Assembly (NCBI GenBank): GCA_001724315.1
Contig: MEEC01000011.1
Coordinates: forward strand, 1 to 29,244
DNA length: 29,244 nucleotides
Direction of reading: 5' to 3'
DNA from: Lautropia sp. SCN 70-15
GTDB lineage: Bacteria > Pseudomonadota > Gammaproteobacteria > Burkholderiales > Burkholderiaceae_E
This document shows, piece after piece, positions 15,902-23,001 of this stretch. The translations under genes were made by a program, and so were the position numbers. The notes beneath the pieces were generated by a model. It was given only the letters and a program-made list of their open reading frames with translations. It did no database searches and was not told the origin of the DNA. Within the stretch, counting starts at the first letter, position 1, and every line of letters begins with the position of its first letter.

Positions 15902-16587
15902 GTCGTGGCGGAGTCGATGGCCGGCCACTGCTCGAGCACCGCGTCGCGCTTGTTGCGCAGGTGGGTCTCGAGCAGGGCCCGGAGCGCGGAGCCATTGCCG
16001 GTCTCGAGCGCCTCCAGCATCTGCTGGTGCTCGCGGACCGCGTGGTTCCACTTGTCCTGGTTGAAATTGGAGCGGAAGCGCAGGTTCTGGATGCGCGTGT
16101 TCACGCTGTCGTAGGTTTCGGCGAGCATGTCGTTGCGCGCGCAACGGCTGATCGCGACGTGGATGCGCCGGTTCAGGTCGTAATAGGCCGGCAGGTCGCG
16201 CCGCGCGTGCGCGGCCAGCATCTCGAAGTGCAGCGCGCGGATCTCGGCGAGCTCGGCCTCGGTGCGCCGCTCGGCCGCGAGCTGGCCGGCCAGCCCCTCC
16301 AGCGCGCCCATCAGCTCGAAGAGCTGCTCGACGTCCGAACGCGACAGGGCCACGACGCTCGCCCCGCGGTTCGGGCTGAGCTCCACCAGCCGCTCGGCGG
16401 CCAGCACCTTGAAGGCCTCGCGCAGGGGCGTGCGCGAGACGCGAAGCCGCTCGCAGAGCACCCGCTCGTTCAGGCGCGCGCCCGGCGCGAGCGCGCCCTC
16501 GGTGATCATCGCGCGGAGCCGGTCAGCGACCTCCTCGTGCAGCGGGCGCCTGTCGATCTCGAGCGACTGCACGAGGGAATTTTGCAT
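15898..16587 (-). CDS. GntR family transcriptional regulator, FCD (FadR-type) subgroup
   Basis: A 229-residue regulator. Residues about 13-80 form the winged helix, with LHEEVADRLRAMITEGALAPGARLNERVLCERLRVSRTPLREAFKVL as the GntR signature. Residues about 88-220 form the FCD all-helical effector domain, whose metal/ligand-binding set is suggested by Asp in YDLNRRIH, the following His, and His in REHQQML and ETHLRNK. It heads the leftward arm and overlaps the dehydrogenase start by 4 bases. It sits divergent from the aminotransferase-TRAP operon. Two near-palindromes (16580-16593 and 16643-16656) are its likely operators, one covering its own start codon, so autoregulation is likely. The effector is probably an acid from the pathway. 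No Shine-Dalgarno precedes the ATG. Confidence 0.9.
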   Translation of the reverse strand: MQNSLVQSLEIDRRPLHEEVADRLRAMITEGALAPGARLNERVLCERLRVSRTPLREAFKVLAAERLVELSPNRGASVVALSRSDVEQLFELMGALEGLAGQLAAERRTEAELAEIRALHFEMLAAHARRDLPAYYDLNRRIHVAISRCARNDMLAETYDSVNTRIQNLRFRSNFNQDKWNHAVREHQQMLEALETGNGSALRALLETHLRNKRDAVLEQWPAIDSATT

Positions 16588-16593
16588 ACAGAA
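16580..16593. promoter_or_regulatory. candidate GntR operator O1
   Basis: TTTTGCATACAGAA is a near-palindrome sharing 13 of 14 bases with O2. It covers the ATG of the regulator (minus, 16585-16587) and abuts a possible leftward -10 (TATTCT, plus positions 16590-16595). Binding here would shut off the regulator and the dehydrogenase. TTG-YATR-CAA resembles operators of FCD-type GntR proteins; the assignment is inferred. Confidence 0.6.
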
Positions 16594-16628
16594 TATGGAA
16601 CGGGGGCGGATTTAAGGGAAAATCCCGG

Positions 16629-16657
16629 TTGCGCGGCCAAATTTTTGCATACAAAAT
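16629..16657 (+). promoter_or_regulatory. candidate rightward promoter of the aminotransferase-TRAP operon
   Basis: A TTGCGC -35-like hexamer (16629-16634) and a CAAAAT -10-like hexamer (16652-16657) are spaced 17 bases apart. O2 covers the -10 and part of the spacer, as expected for a repressed promoter. The predicted start would leave a leader of about 40 bases with a GAGG ribosome site before ATG 16703. The hexamers are weak, so confidence is limited. Confidence 0.35.
16643..16656. promoter_or_regulatory. candidate GntR operator O2
   Basis: TTTTGCATACAAAA is a 14-bp near-palindrome (its complement differs only at the two central-flanking positions). It lies exactly 63 bp from O1 and overlaps the likely rightward promoter, so it could repress the aminotransferase-TRAP operon. 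Inferred from position and symmetry. Confidence 0.62.
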
Positions 16658-16702
16658 GCGTCTCCGCAATCGTCAATGCTCCTCTTTCCCGTCGAGGCGA
16701 CC

Positions 16703-17929
16703 ATGAAACTGTCCAATGGCCTGGCGCTCAACAGCCACCCGTCCGGTCGGCACTTCCTGCAGATTCCGGGGCCCAGCACCGTGCCCGACCGGATCCTGCG
16801 CGCGATGGACTACCCCACGATCGACCATCGCGGGCCGGAGTTCCAGCAGCTCGGCAAGTCGGTGCTCGCCGGCATCCGCAAGATCTTCAGGACCGAGTCG
16901 CACGTCGTCATCTACCCGGCATCGGGCACCGGCGCCTGGGAAGCCGCGCTGGTCAACACGCTGTCGCCGGGCGACACGGTGCTGATGTGCGAGACCGGGC
17001 ATTTCGCCTCGCTCTGGAAGCGACTCGCCGAGCGGCTGGGCCTGGTCGTGGAGTTCATCCCCGGCGACTGGCGCCACGGGGCGGATCCCGCGGCCATCGA
17101 GGCGAAGCTGGCCGCCGATTCGCAGCATCGCTACAAGGCCGTCTGCGTGGTCCACAACGAGACCTCGACCGGCGTGACCAGCCGGATCGCCGACGTGCGC
17201 AAGGCGATCGACCGCGCGAAGCACCCGGCGCTCTTCATGGTCGACACGATCTCCGGCCTCGCTTCGGCCGACTACCGCCACGACGAGTGGGGCGTGGACG
17301 TGACCGTGTCCGGCTCGCAGAAGGGGCTGATGCTGCCGCCCGGCCTGTCGTTCAACGCGATCAGCGCGAAGGCGCTGGAGGCCTCGAAGCACGCGAAGCT
17401 GCCGCGCGCCTACTGGGAATGGAACGAGATGATCGCGGCCAACGCGAACGGCTTCTTCCCGTCGACGCCGGCCACCAACCTGCTCTATGGCCTGCACGAG
17501 GCCATCGCGATGCTGCAGGAAGAAGGACTGGACAACGTGTTCGCGCGCCACAAGCGCCACGGCGAGGCCACCCGCGCCGCCGTGCGCGCATGGGGCCTCG
17601 AGGTGCTCTGCCTGGAGCCCGCCGAGTACAGCCCGGTGCTGACCGCCGTGGTGATGCCCGAGGGACACAGCGCCGACGCTTTCCGCAAGATCGTGCTGGC
17701 GAACTTCAACATGTCGCTGGGCCAGGGTCTGGGCAAGGTCGCCGGCAAGGTGTTCCGGATCGGGCACCTGGGCGACTTCAACGACCTGACGCTGATGGGC
17801 ACGCTCGCCGGCGTCGAGATGGGCCTGGGCCTGGCCGGCGTGCCGCACCGCAAGGGCGGCGTGCTGGCGGCGATGGAGCACCTGGCCGCCACCGCGCCCG
17901 CGGCGCCGGCCAGCGCCAAGGCTGCCTGA
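16703..17929 (+). CDS. class V aminotransferase, serine/alanine/aspartate-glyoxylate type
   Basis: A 408-residue PLP enzyme of the serine-glyoxylate / alanine-glyoxylate aminotransferase group, normal in length. IPGPSTVPDRIL (21-32) and YPASGTGAWEAAL (71-83) are the substrate and PLP-phosphate regions. VDTISGLAS contains Asp181, which contacts the PLP ring nitrogen, and VSGSQKGLMLPPG carries the Schiff-base Lys207. It would transfer an amino group to glyoxylate, giving glycine, or act on a related 2-oxo acid. The donor (serine, alanine or aspartate) cannot be fixed from sequence. I chose ATG 16703 over 16676 because GAGG sits 5 bases upstream and the family starts near this point. It is the first gene of the rightward operon. 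Confidence 0.9.
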   Translation: MKLSNGLALNSHPSGRHFLQIPGPSTVPDRILRAMDYPTIDHRGPEFQQLGKSVLAGIRKIFRTESHVVIYPASGTGAWEAALVNTLSPGDTVLMCETGHFASLWKRLAERLGLVVEFIPGDWRHGADPAAIEAKLAADSQHRYKAVCVVHNETSTGVTSRIADVRKAIDRAKHPALFMVDTISGLASADYRHDEWGVDVTVSGSQKGLMLPPGLSFNAISAKALEASKHAKLPRAYWEWNEMIAANANGFFPSTPATNLLYGLHEAIAMLQEEGLDNVFARHKRHGEATRAAVRAWGLEVLCLEPAEYSPVLTAVVMPEGHSADAFRKIVLANFNMSLGQGLGKVAGKVFRIGHLGDFNDLTLMGTLAGVEMGLGLAGVPHRKGGVLAAMEHLAATAPAAPASAKAA

Positions 17930-17961
17930 GCAGCCGGACCGGCGCCGACGATCACTGAACC

Positions 17962-17976
17962 GCCCCGAAAAGGGGC
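17962..17976 (+). other. intercistronic hairpin between the aminotransferase and dctP
   Basis: GCCCC-GAAAA-GGGGC forms a 5-bp GC stem with a 5-base loop, 22 bases before the dctP start. No T-run follows, so it is unlikely to be a terminator. Such hairpins upstream of binding-protein genes can shield the downstream message and raise the binding protein relative to its neighbours; that role is inferred. Confidence 0.4.
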
Positions 17977-17998
17977 AGACACTCCGGAGGAGGAGACG

Positions 17999-19000
17999 AT
18001 GAAAGCAACGATGAAGTCCGCCCGCCGCCTGCTGCTGCAGGCGGCAATCGCCGGCGGCGCGGCCGCGTTCGCGCTGCCCGCCGCCGCTCAACAGATCGAG
18101 CTCAAGCTCGGCCACGTCGGCGAGCCCGGCTCGCTGTACCAGATCGCTTCCGAGGACTTTGCCAAGCGCGTGCAGCAGAAGCTCGGCGACAAGGTCAAGG
18201 TCACCATCTTCGGGTCGAGCCAGCTCGGCGGCGACAAGGAGATGCTCCAGAAGATCAAGCTGGGCACGCTCGACATGTCGATCCCGTCGACGGTCATGAG
18301 CAGCGAAGTCGACCTGTTCGGCATGTTCGAGATGCCCTACCTGGTCAAGGACCGCAAGCACCTGGCCAAGATCGAGCAGGAGATCTTCTGGCCGTCGCTC
18401 GCGCCGGCAGTCGAGGCCAAGGGCCTGAAGATGCTCGCGCTTTGGGAAAACGGGTACCGGCACATCACCAGCAACGTGAAGCCGATCGTCAAGCCCGAGG
18501 ACCTGGCCGGCGTGAAGCTGCGCGTGCCCGAGGGCAAGTGGCGCGTGGCGATGTTCAAGGCCTACGGCGCCAACCCGAGCCCGATGAAGTTCTCGGAGTT
18601 GTTCACCGCGCTGCAGACCGGCGTGATGGACGGCCAGGAGAACCCGTTCACCCAGATCGTCAGCGCCAAGCTGCACGAGGTCCAGAAGTACCTGTCGCTG
18701 TCGGGCCACGTGTATGCGCCGGCCTACCTGGTGGCGGGCAAGCGCAAGTGGGAGCAGCTGCCGGCCGACATCCGCAAGGAGCTCGAGGCGGCCGCGCGGG
18801 AGACCCAGGCCACCGTCTACGCGGCCACCGACCGCATGGAAGGCGACCTGCTGAAGACCATCAAGGGCGCTGGCGTGCAGGTCAACGAGGTCGACAAGGA
18901 CGCGTTCATCGCGGCCAGCGGCGCGATCTACGAGGAGTTCGGCAACTCGGTCAAGGGCGCCAAGCCGCTGGTCGACAAGGCCATCGCCCTGGGCAAGTGA
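17999..19000 (+). CDS. dctP: TRAP transporter periplasmic solute-binding protein
   Basis: A 333-residue DctP-family protein that captures an organic acid in the periplasm for the DctQM permease. Residues 1 to about 30 are an export signal (ARRLLLQ, a hydrophobic Ala/Gly core, LPAAAQQ cleavage region); the paired Arg gives it a mild Tat-like look. Family marks are ELKLGHVGEPGSLYQ, the GSSQLGGDKEMLQKIKLGTLDM block, the substrate-carboxylate Arg in LAGVKLRVPE, and SELFTALQTGVMDGQENP. A strong Shine-Dalgarno (GGAGGAGGAG) precedes the ATG. dctQ follows after 43 bases. Ligand identity cannot be inferred beyond an acid, probably a carboxylate. Confidence 0.95.
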   Translation: MKATMKSARRLLLQAAIAGGAAAFALPAAAQQIELKLGHVGEPGSLYQIASEDFAKRVQQKLGDKVKVTIFGSSQLGGDKEMLQKIKLGTLDMSIPSTVMSSEVDLFGMFEMPYLVKDRKHLAKIEQEIFWPSLAPAVEAKGLKMLALWENGYRHITSNVKPIVKPEDLAGVKLRVPEGKWRVAMFKAYGANPSPMKFSELFTALQTGVMDGQENPFTQIVSAKLHEVQKYLSLSGHVYAPAYLVAGKRKWEQLPADIRKELEAAARETQATVYAATDRMEGDLLKTIKGAGVQVNEVDKDAFIAASGAIYEEFGNSVKGAKPLVDKAIALGK

Positions 19001-19043
19001 AGCGCTGAAGGCATAGAACGGAAAGAGCCAGGAGACAGAATCG

Positions 19044-19565
19044 ATGCAAGCCCTTCGTAAAGGCTACGAAAAGATCCTCGAGTGGGTCGTGATCGTGCTG
19101 ATGGTGGTCCTCGCGGTCGAGGTCACGGTCGGCGTCGTGTACCGGACGATGGGCGCCTCGCTCGTCTGGTACGACGAGATCGCGTCGATCCTGCTCGCCT
19201 GGCTCACCTTCTACGGTTCCGCCTACGCCGCCGCCAAGCGCGGCCACATCAGCTGCCCGGAGCTGGTCGCGATGATGCCGCCCGGCCCCCGGCTGGCGGT
19301 GACCATCGTGGTCGAGATCCTGGTCATCGGCTTCTTCGCGCTGCTGGGCTACATGGGCTGGTACGTGCTGGAAATCCTGGCCACCGACACCCTGGTCAGC
19401 CTGCCCGACATCCCGGTGTCCTGGGTGCAGTCGGTGATCCCGATCTCGGCGGTGCTGATCATCATCGCGGAGCTGCTGACCCTGCCCGAGGCGCTGGCCT
19501 GGGCGCGCGCCGACCACGCACACGGCGCGACGGCAGAGGGCGCGGCCCGCGAGGCCTCGCACTGA
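19044..19565 (+). CDS. dctQ: TRAP transporter small permease subunit
   Basis: A 173-residue inner-membrane protein with four predicted transmembrane segments (about 12-35, 48-66, 83-108 and 124-145), the usual topology of DctQ. VWYDEIASILLAWLTFYGSAYAAAKRGHIS is the conserved family block between TM1 and TM2. It partners with DctM to form the sodium-coupled permease that accepts ligand from DctP. AGGAG lies 9 bases upstream of the ATG. It sits between dctP and dctM on the plus strand. Confidence 0.94.
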   Translation: MQALRKGYEKILEWVVIVLMVVLAVEVTVGVVYRTMGASLVWYDEIASILLAWLTFYGSAYAAAKRGHISCPELVAMMPPGPRLAVTIVVEILVIGFFALLGYMGWYVLEILATDTLVSLPDIPVSWVQSVIPISAVLIIIAELLTLPEALAWARADHAHGATAEGAAREASH

Positions 19566-19620
19566 AGGCCCGATCGAACGTCGAAACACTCGAAGAAAGA
19601 CAAGACAAGGAGAATCGAAC

Positions 19621-20904
19621 GTGGAGATGCTGCTCCTGTTCGCGTGCGTGCTCGGCCTGGTGCTGCTCAACGTCCCGATCGCGGTCGCGCTCGGCGTGGT
19701 CGCGATCGCGGCGATCTGGCTGGCGCAAGGCAGCGATGCGCTGCTGAACCTGCCGATCGTCGTGTACAACGCGGCGACCAACTTCCCGCTGCTGGCGATC
19801 CCGCTGTTCATCCTGGCTGGCGCCATCATGAACGCCTCGGGGATCTCGTCACGGCTGATCGCCTTCGCCACGGCCCTGCTCGGCTTCATCCGCGGCGGCC
19901 TGGCGATGGTCTCGATCGGCGCCTCGCTGTTCTTCGCCGAGATCTCGGGCTCGGCGGTGGCCGACGTGGCGGCGCTGGGCTCGATCACGATCCCGGCGAT
20001 GAAGAAGAAGGGTTATCCGAGCGCGCTGGCTGCGTCGGTGATGTCCTCGTCAGCCACGCTGGCGGTGATCATCCCGCCGTCGATCCCGATGATCCTCTAC
20101 GCGGTGATGGCCGAGGCCTCGGTGGTCCAGCTGTTCGTGGCCGGCATCGTGCCGGGCATCATCGGCGGCCTGGGCCTGATGGCGATGGCCTACTACTTCG
20201 CGCGCCGCTACAACCTGCCGATCGAGCAGCGCTTCAGCTGGAAGGAAGTGCGCCGCACCGCGCGCGAGGCGATGTGGGCCTTCACGCTGCCGATGATCAT
20301 CCTGGGCGGCATCTTCGGCGGCCTGGTGACCGCGACCGAGGGCGCCGCGCTGGCGGTGGTGGCCGCGCTGTTCATCGGGCTGGTCGTCTATCGCGAGCTG
20401 GACCTGGCGCACCTGAAGGAGGCCGTCATCGAAGGCGGCAGCCAGACGGCGGTGGTCATGCTGCTGGTCTCCACCTCGGCGCTGCTCGGCGTGTACCTGA
20501 CCGAGGTGCAGGCGCCCCAGCAGCTGGCCCAGGCGGTGATGGACCTGACCACGAACAAGTGGTTCGTGCTGGCCCTGCTCAACGTGCTGTTCCTGCTGCT
20601 CGGCATGTTCCTGCACTCGGCCGCGGCGATCATCCTGGTCGTGCCGGTGGTGATGCCGCTGGTCAAGGCCGCGGGCATCGATCCGGTGCACTTCGGCCTG
20701 ATCGTCACGATCAACCTGGGCATCGGCCAGCAGACTCCGCCGGTGGCCAGCGTGCTGATGGTGGCCTGCTCGATCGCCAAGGCCGGCGTCTGGGAAGTGT
20801 CGCGGACCAACGTGTACTTCGTGGGCGTGCTGCTGGCGGTGCTGATGCTGGTGACCTACGTGCCGATCACCGGCATGGGCCTGGTCGAGCTGTTCTATCG
20901 CTGA
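19621..20904 (+). CDS. dctM: TRAP transporter large permease subunit
   Basis: A 427-residue, highly hydrophobic protein with about twelve membrane segments, the catalytic subunit of the TRAP system. Family signatures include FAEISGSAVADVAALGSITIPAMKKKGY and SSSATLAVIIPPSIPMILYA, and near the C-terminus NLGIGQQTPPVASVLMVACSIA, which form the ion and substrate sites of the elevator-type transporter. The start is GTG 19621, preceded by AAGGAG at 8 bases. The crotonase gene follows 13 bases after the stop, indicating one transcript with the enzymes downstream. Confidence 0.95.
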   Translation: MEMLLLFACVLGLVLLNVPIAVALGVVAIAAIWLAQGSDALLNLPIVVYNAATNFPLLAIPLFILAGAIMNASGISSRLIAFATALLGFIRGGLAMVSIGASLFFAEISGSAVADVAALGSITIPAMKKKGYPSALAASVMSSSATLAVIIPPSIPMILYAVMAEASVVQLFVAGIVPGIIGGLGLMAMAYYFARRYNLPIEQRFSWKEVRRTAREAMWAFTLPMIILGGIFGGLVTATEGAALAVVAALFIGLVVYRELDLAHLKEAVIEGGSQTAVVMLLVSTSALLGVYLTEVQAPQQLAQAVMDLTTNKWFVLALLNVLFLLLGMFLHSAAAIILVVPVVMPLVKAAGIDPVHFGLIVTINLGIGQQTPPVASVLMVACSIAKAGVWEVSRTNVYFVGVLLAVLMLVTYVPITGMGLVELFYR

Positions 20905-20917
20905 TGAAGGAGCCGAC

Positions 20918-21709
20918 ATGACGGATAACGCTGCGGACACCATCCTGGTCGAACGCGACGGCGCGATCGCCACGGTGATCCTTAACCGCCCGCACAAGCT
21001 GAACGCGCTGACCAAGCCGATGTGGCAGCTGCTCGGCGCAACCATGGACCGGTTGTCGGCCGATGACTCGGTGCGCTGCGTGATCCTGCGCGGTGCCGGC
21101 GAGAAGTCGTTCTCGCCGGGCAACGACATCTCCGAGTTCGAGACCGAGCGCTCGAATCGCGAGCAGGCGATCGCCTACGGCCACATCATGCACGAGACCG
21201 CCCGCGCGATCGCCGACTGCCGGCACCCGACGCTGGCGCAGATCCACGGCATCTGCGTGGGCGGCGGCCTGGAGATCGCGGCGCTGTGCGACATGCGCAT
21301 CTGCGGCGAGTCGAGCCGCTTCGGCGCGCCGATCAAAAACCTGGGGCTGGTGATGGCCTTCCCGGAAATGGATCCGCTGATCCGGCTGGCCGGCCCGTCG
21401 GTGGCGCTCGAGATCCTCTACGAAGGACGGATCTTCGACGCCGCCGAGGCCAGGGACAAGCGCCTGGTCAACCGGGTGGTGGCCGACGATCGCGTGGCCG
21501 AGGAATGCCGCGAGACCGCCCGGCGGATCGCCGACGGCGCGCCGCTGGTCGCGCGCTGGCACAAGAAGTTCGCCCGCAAGCTGATGAGCGGCCAGCCGCT
21601 CACCGAGCAGGACTACCTCGAGTGCTTCGACTGCTTCGACACCGAGGACTTCCGGATCGGCTACAAGGCCTTCCTCGCGAAGACGAAGCCGGACTTCGTC
21701 GGCCGCTGA
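20918..21709 (+). CDS. enoyl-CoA hydratase/isomerase family (crotonase) protein, atypical active site
   Basis: A 263-residue crotonase-fold protein acting on an acyl-CoA. The oxyanion-hole segments are present: EKSFSPGNDISEF (62-74) and ICVGGGLEIAALCD (112-125). Glu119 corresponds to the first catalytic Glu of hydratases (Glu144 in rat mitochondrial enoyl-CoA hydratase). The second Glu (Glu164, in the FGxPE motif) is missing: FGAPIKN has Ile139 there, and the usual GxxPxxGG turn is replaced by LVMAFPEMD. It may therefore be an isomerase, decarboxylase, lyase or other crotonase activity rather than a simple hydratase. AAGGAG precedes the ATG, and the CoA-transferase starts 10 bases after the stop. 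Confidence 0.88.
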   Translation: MTDNAADTILVERDGAIATVILNRPHKLNALTKPMWQLLGATMDRLSADDSVRCVILRGAGEKSFSPGNDISEFETERSNREQAIAYGHIMHETARAIADCRHPTLAQIHGICVGGGLEIAALCDMRICGESSRFGAPIKNLGLVMAFPEMDPLIRLAGPSVALEILYEGRIFDAAEARDKRLVNRVVADDRVAEECRETARRIADGAPLVARWHKKFARKLMSGQPLTEQDYLECFDCFDTEDFRIGYKAFLAKTKPDFVGR

Positions 21710-21719
21710 GGATCCCGGG

Positions 21720-22931
21720 ATGAACGAGAAGCGAAGCGCCGGCCCGCTGGCCGGCATGAAGGTGCTCGAGCTGTCGCAGATCATGGCCGGCCCGACCGCC
21801 GGCATGATGCTCGCCGACCTCGGCGCCGACGTGATCAAGGTCGAGAAGCTGCCCGGCGGCGACGATTCGCGCAGCTACCGCGAGCCGCGGGTCAACGGCG
21901 TCTCGGCGCCGTTCATGATCCTGAACCGGAACAAGCGCGGCATCGCGCTGGATCTCAAGCACCCGAAGGGCAAGGAGGTGCTGAAGCGGATGGCCGCCGG
22001 CGCCGACGTGCTGACCGAGAACTACCGCAAGGGCACGCTGGAGAAGCTGGGTGTCGGCTACGACGTGCTCGCGACGATCAACCCGGGGCTGATCTACTCG
22101 TCGGTCTCGGGCTACGGCCGCACCGGACCCTGGGCCGACAAGGGCGGCTTCGACCTGATCGCGCAGGGCTTCTCGGGCCTGATGAGCATCACCGGCGAGC
22201 CGGGCCGGCCGCCCGCGAAGTCGGGCAACCCGGTCGCGGACATCAACGCCGGCATCCTCCAGGCCATGGGCATCATCGCCGCCTACGTGCACAAGCTGAA
22301 GACCGGCGAGGGCCAGGTCGTCGAGACCTCGCTGATGGAAGCCGCGCTGCAGCAGACCTACTGGCACGCGGCGATCTTCTTCGCCACCGGCGCCTCGGGC
22401 GGGCCGCTGGGCTCGAGCCATGTGCTGACCGCGCCCTACCAGGCCTTTCGCACCGCCGACGGCTTCATCAACATCGGCGGCGCAAACCAGTCGAACTGGG
22501 AGCGCATCACCGACGTGCTGGGCCATCCGGAGTGGAAGTCCGACCCGCGCTTCGTCGACAACGACACGCGCATGCGCAACCTGCCGGCGCTGGTCGAGGC
22601 GATGGAGGCGGTGCTCGCGACTCACGACCGCGCCCACTGGATCGCGGCCTTCGACGCGGCCGGCGTGCCGGCCGGACCGGTGCACTCGATCGGCGAGGCG
22701 CTGACCCATCCGCAGGTGCTCGCCCGCGACATGGTCGTCGAAGTCGACCACCCGAAGGCCGGCCGCACCCGGGCAGTGGGCTTTCCGGTGAAGCTGCACG
22801 GCACGCCGGCGGTGGCGCCGAAGCCCGCGCCCGCGCTGGGCGAGCACACCCGGGCGGTGCTGGCAGAATTCAGGTATACGGCCGACGAGATCGACGCGCT
22901 GATCGCGGAAGGTGTCGTCAGGGCCGACTAG
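21720..22931 (+). CDS. CaiB/BaiF (family III) CoA-transferase
   Basis: A 403-residue family III CoA-transferase, which moves CoA from one acyl-CoA to a carboxylic acid through a covalent aspartyl intermediate. LAGMKVLELSQIMAGPTAGMMLADLGADVIKVE (10-42) is the N-terminal Rossmann signature, and GNPVADINAG places the nucleophilic Asp at 174. The C-terminal region (AFDAAGVPAGPVHSIGEALTHPQV) closes the interlocked fold. The Shine-Dalgarno GAGGA overlaps the stop of the crotonase gene. It probably activates the acid brought in by the TRAP system, passing it to the crotonase; this is inferred from order only. Confidence 0.92.
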   Translation: MNEKRSAGPLAGMKVLELSQIMAGPTAGMMLADLGADVIKVEKLPGGDDSRSYREPRVNGVSAPFMILNRNKRGIALDLKHPKGKEVLKRMAAGADVLTENYRKGTLEKLGVGYDVLATINPGLIYSSVSGYGRTGPWADKGGFDLIAQGFSGLMSITGEPGRPPAKSGNPVADINAGILQAMGIIAAYVHKLKTGEGQVVETSLMEAALQQTYWHAAIFFATGASGGPLGSSHVLTAPYQAFRTADGFINIGGANQSNWERITDVLGHPEWKSDPRFVDNDTRMRNLPALVEAMEAVLATHDRAHWIAAFDAAGVPAGPVHSIGEALTHPQVLARDMVVEVDHPKAGRTRAVGFPVKLHGTPAVAPKPAPALGEHTRAVLAEFRYTADEIDALIAEGVVRAD

Positions 22932-22948
22932 GGTTTTTCGCCCTGCCC

Positions 22949-22986
22949 CGGCGGCCGGCGGCGCCACGCGCGTTCGCCGGCCGCCG
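22949..22986. other. 12-bp perfect inverted repeat before the class I aminotransferase
   Basis: CGGCGGCCGGCG (22949-22960) pairs exactly with 22975-22986, leaving a 14-base loop. It lies between the CoA-transferase stop and the ATG at 23002. No T-run follows on either strand, so it is not a standard intrinsic terminator. It could still slow transcription or translation entering the last gene, which lacks a visible Shine-Dalgarno. Confidence 0.55.
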
Positions 22987-23001
22987 CCTGACGACACCGA
23001 C

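Noticed and set aside
11702..16114. A 1470-codon plus-strand open frame
   Set aside because: It is antisense to the MOT1-type transporter and dehydrogenase genes, has no recognisable domain, and mirrors their codon positions.
16673..18709. A 678-codon minus-strand open frame over the aminotransferase and dctP
   Set aside because: It is antisense to two firmly identified genes and its composition is that of a GC-rich shadow frame.
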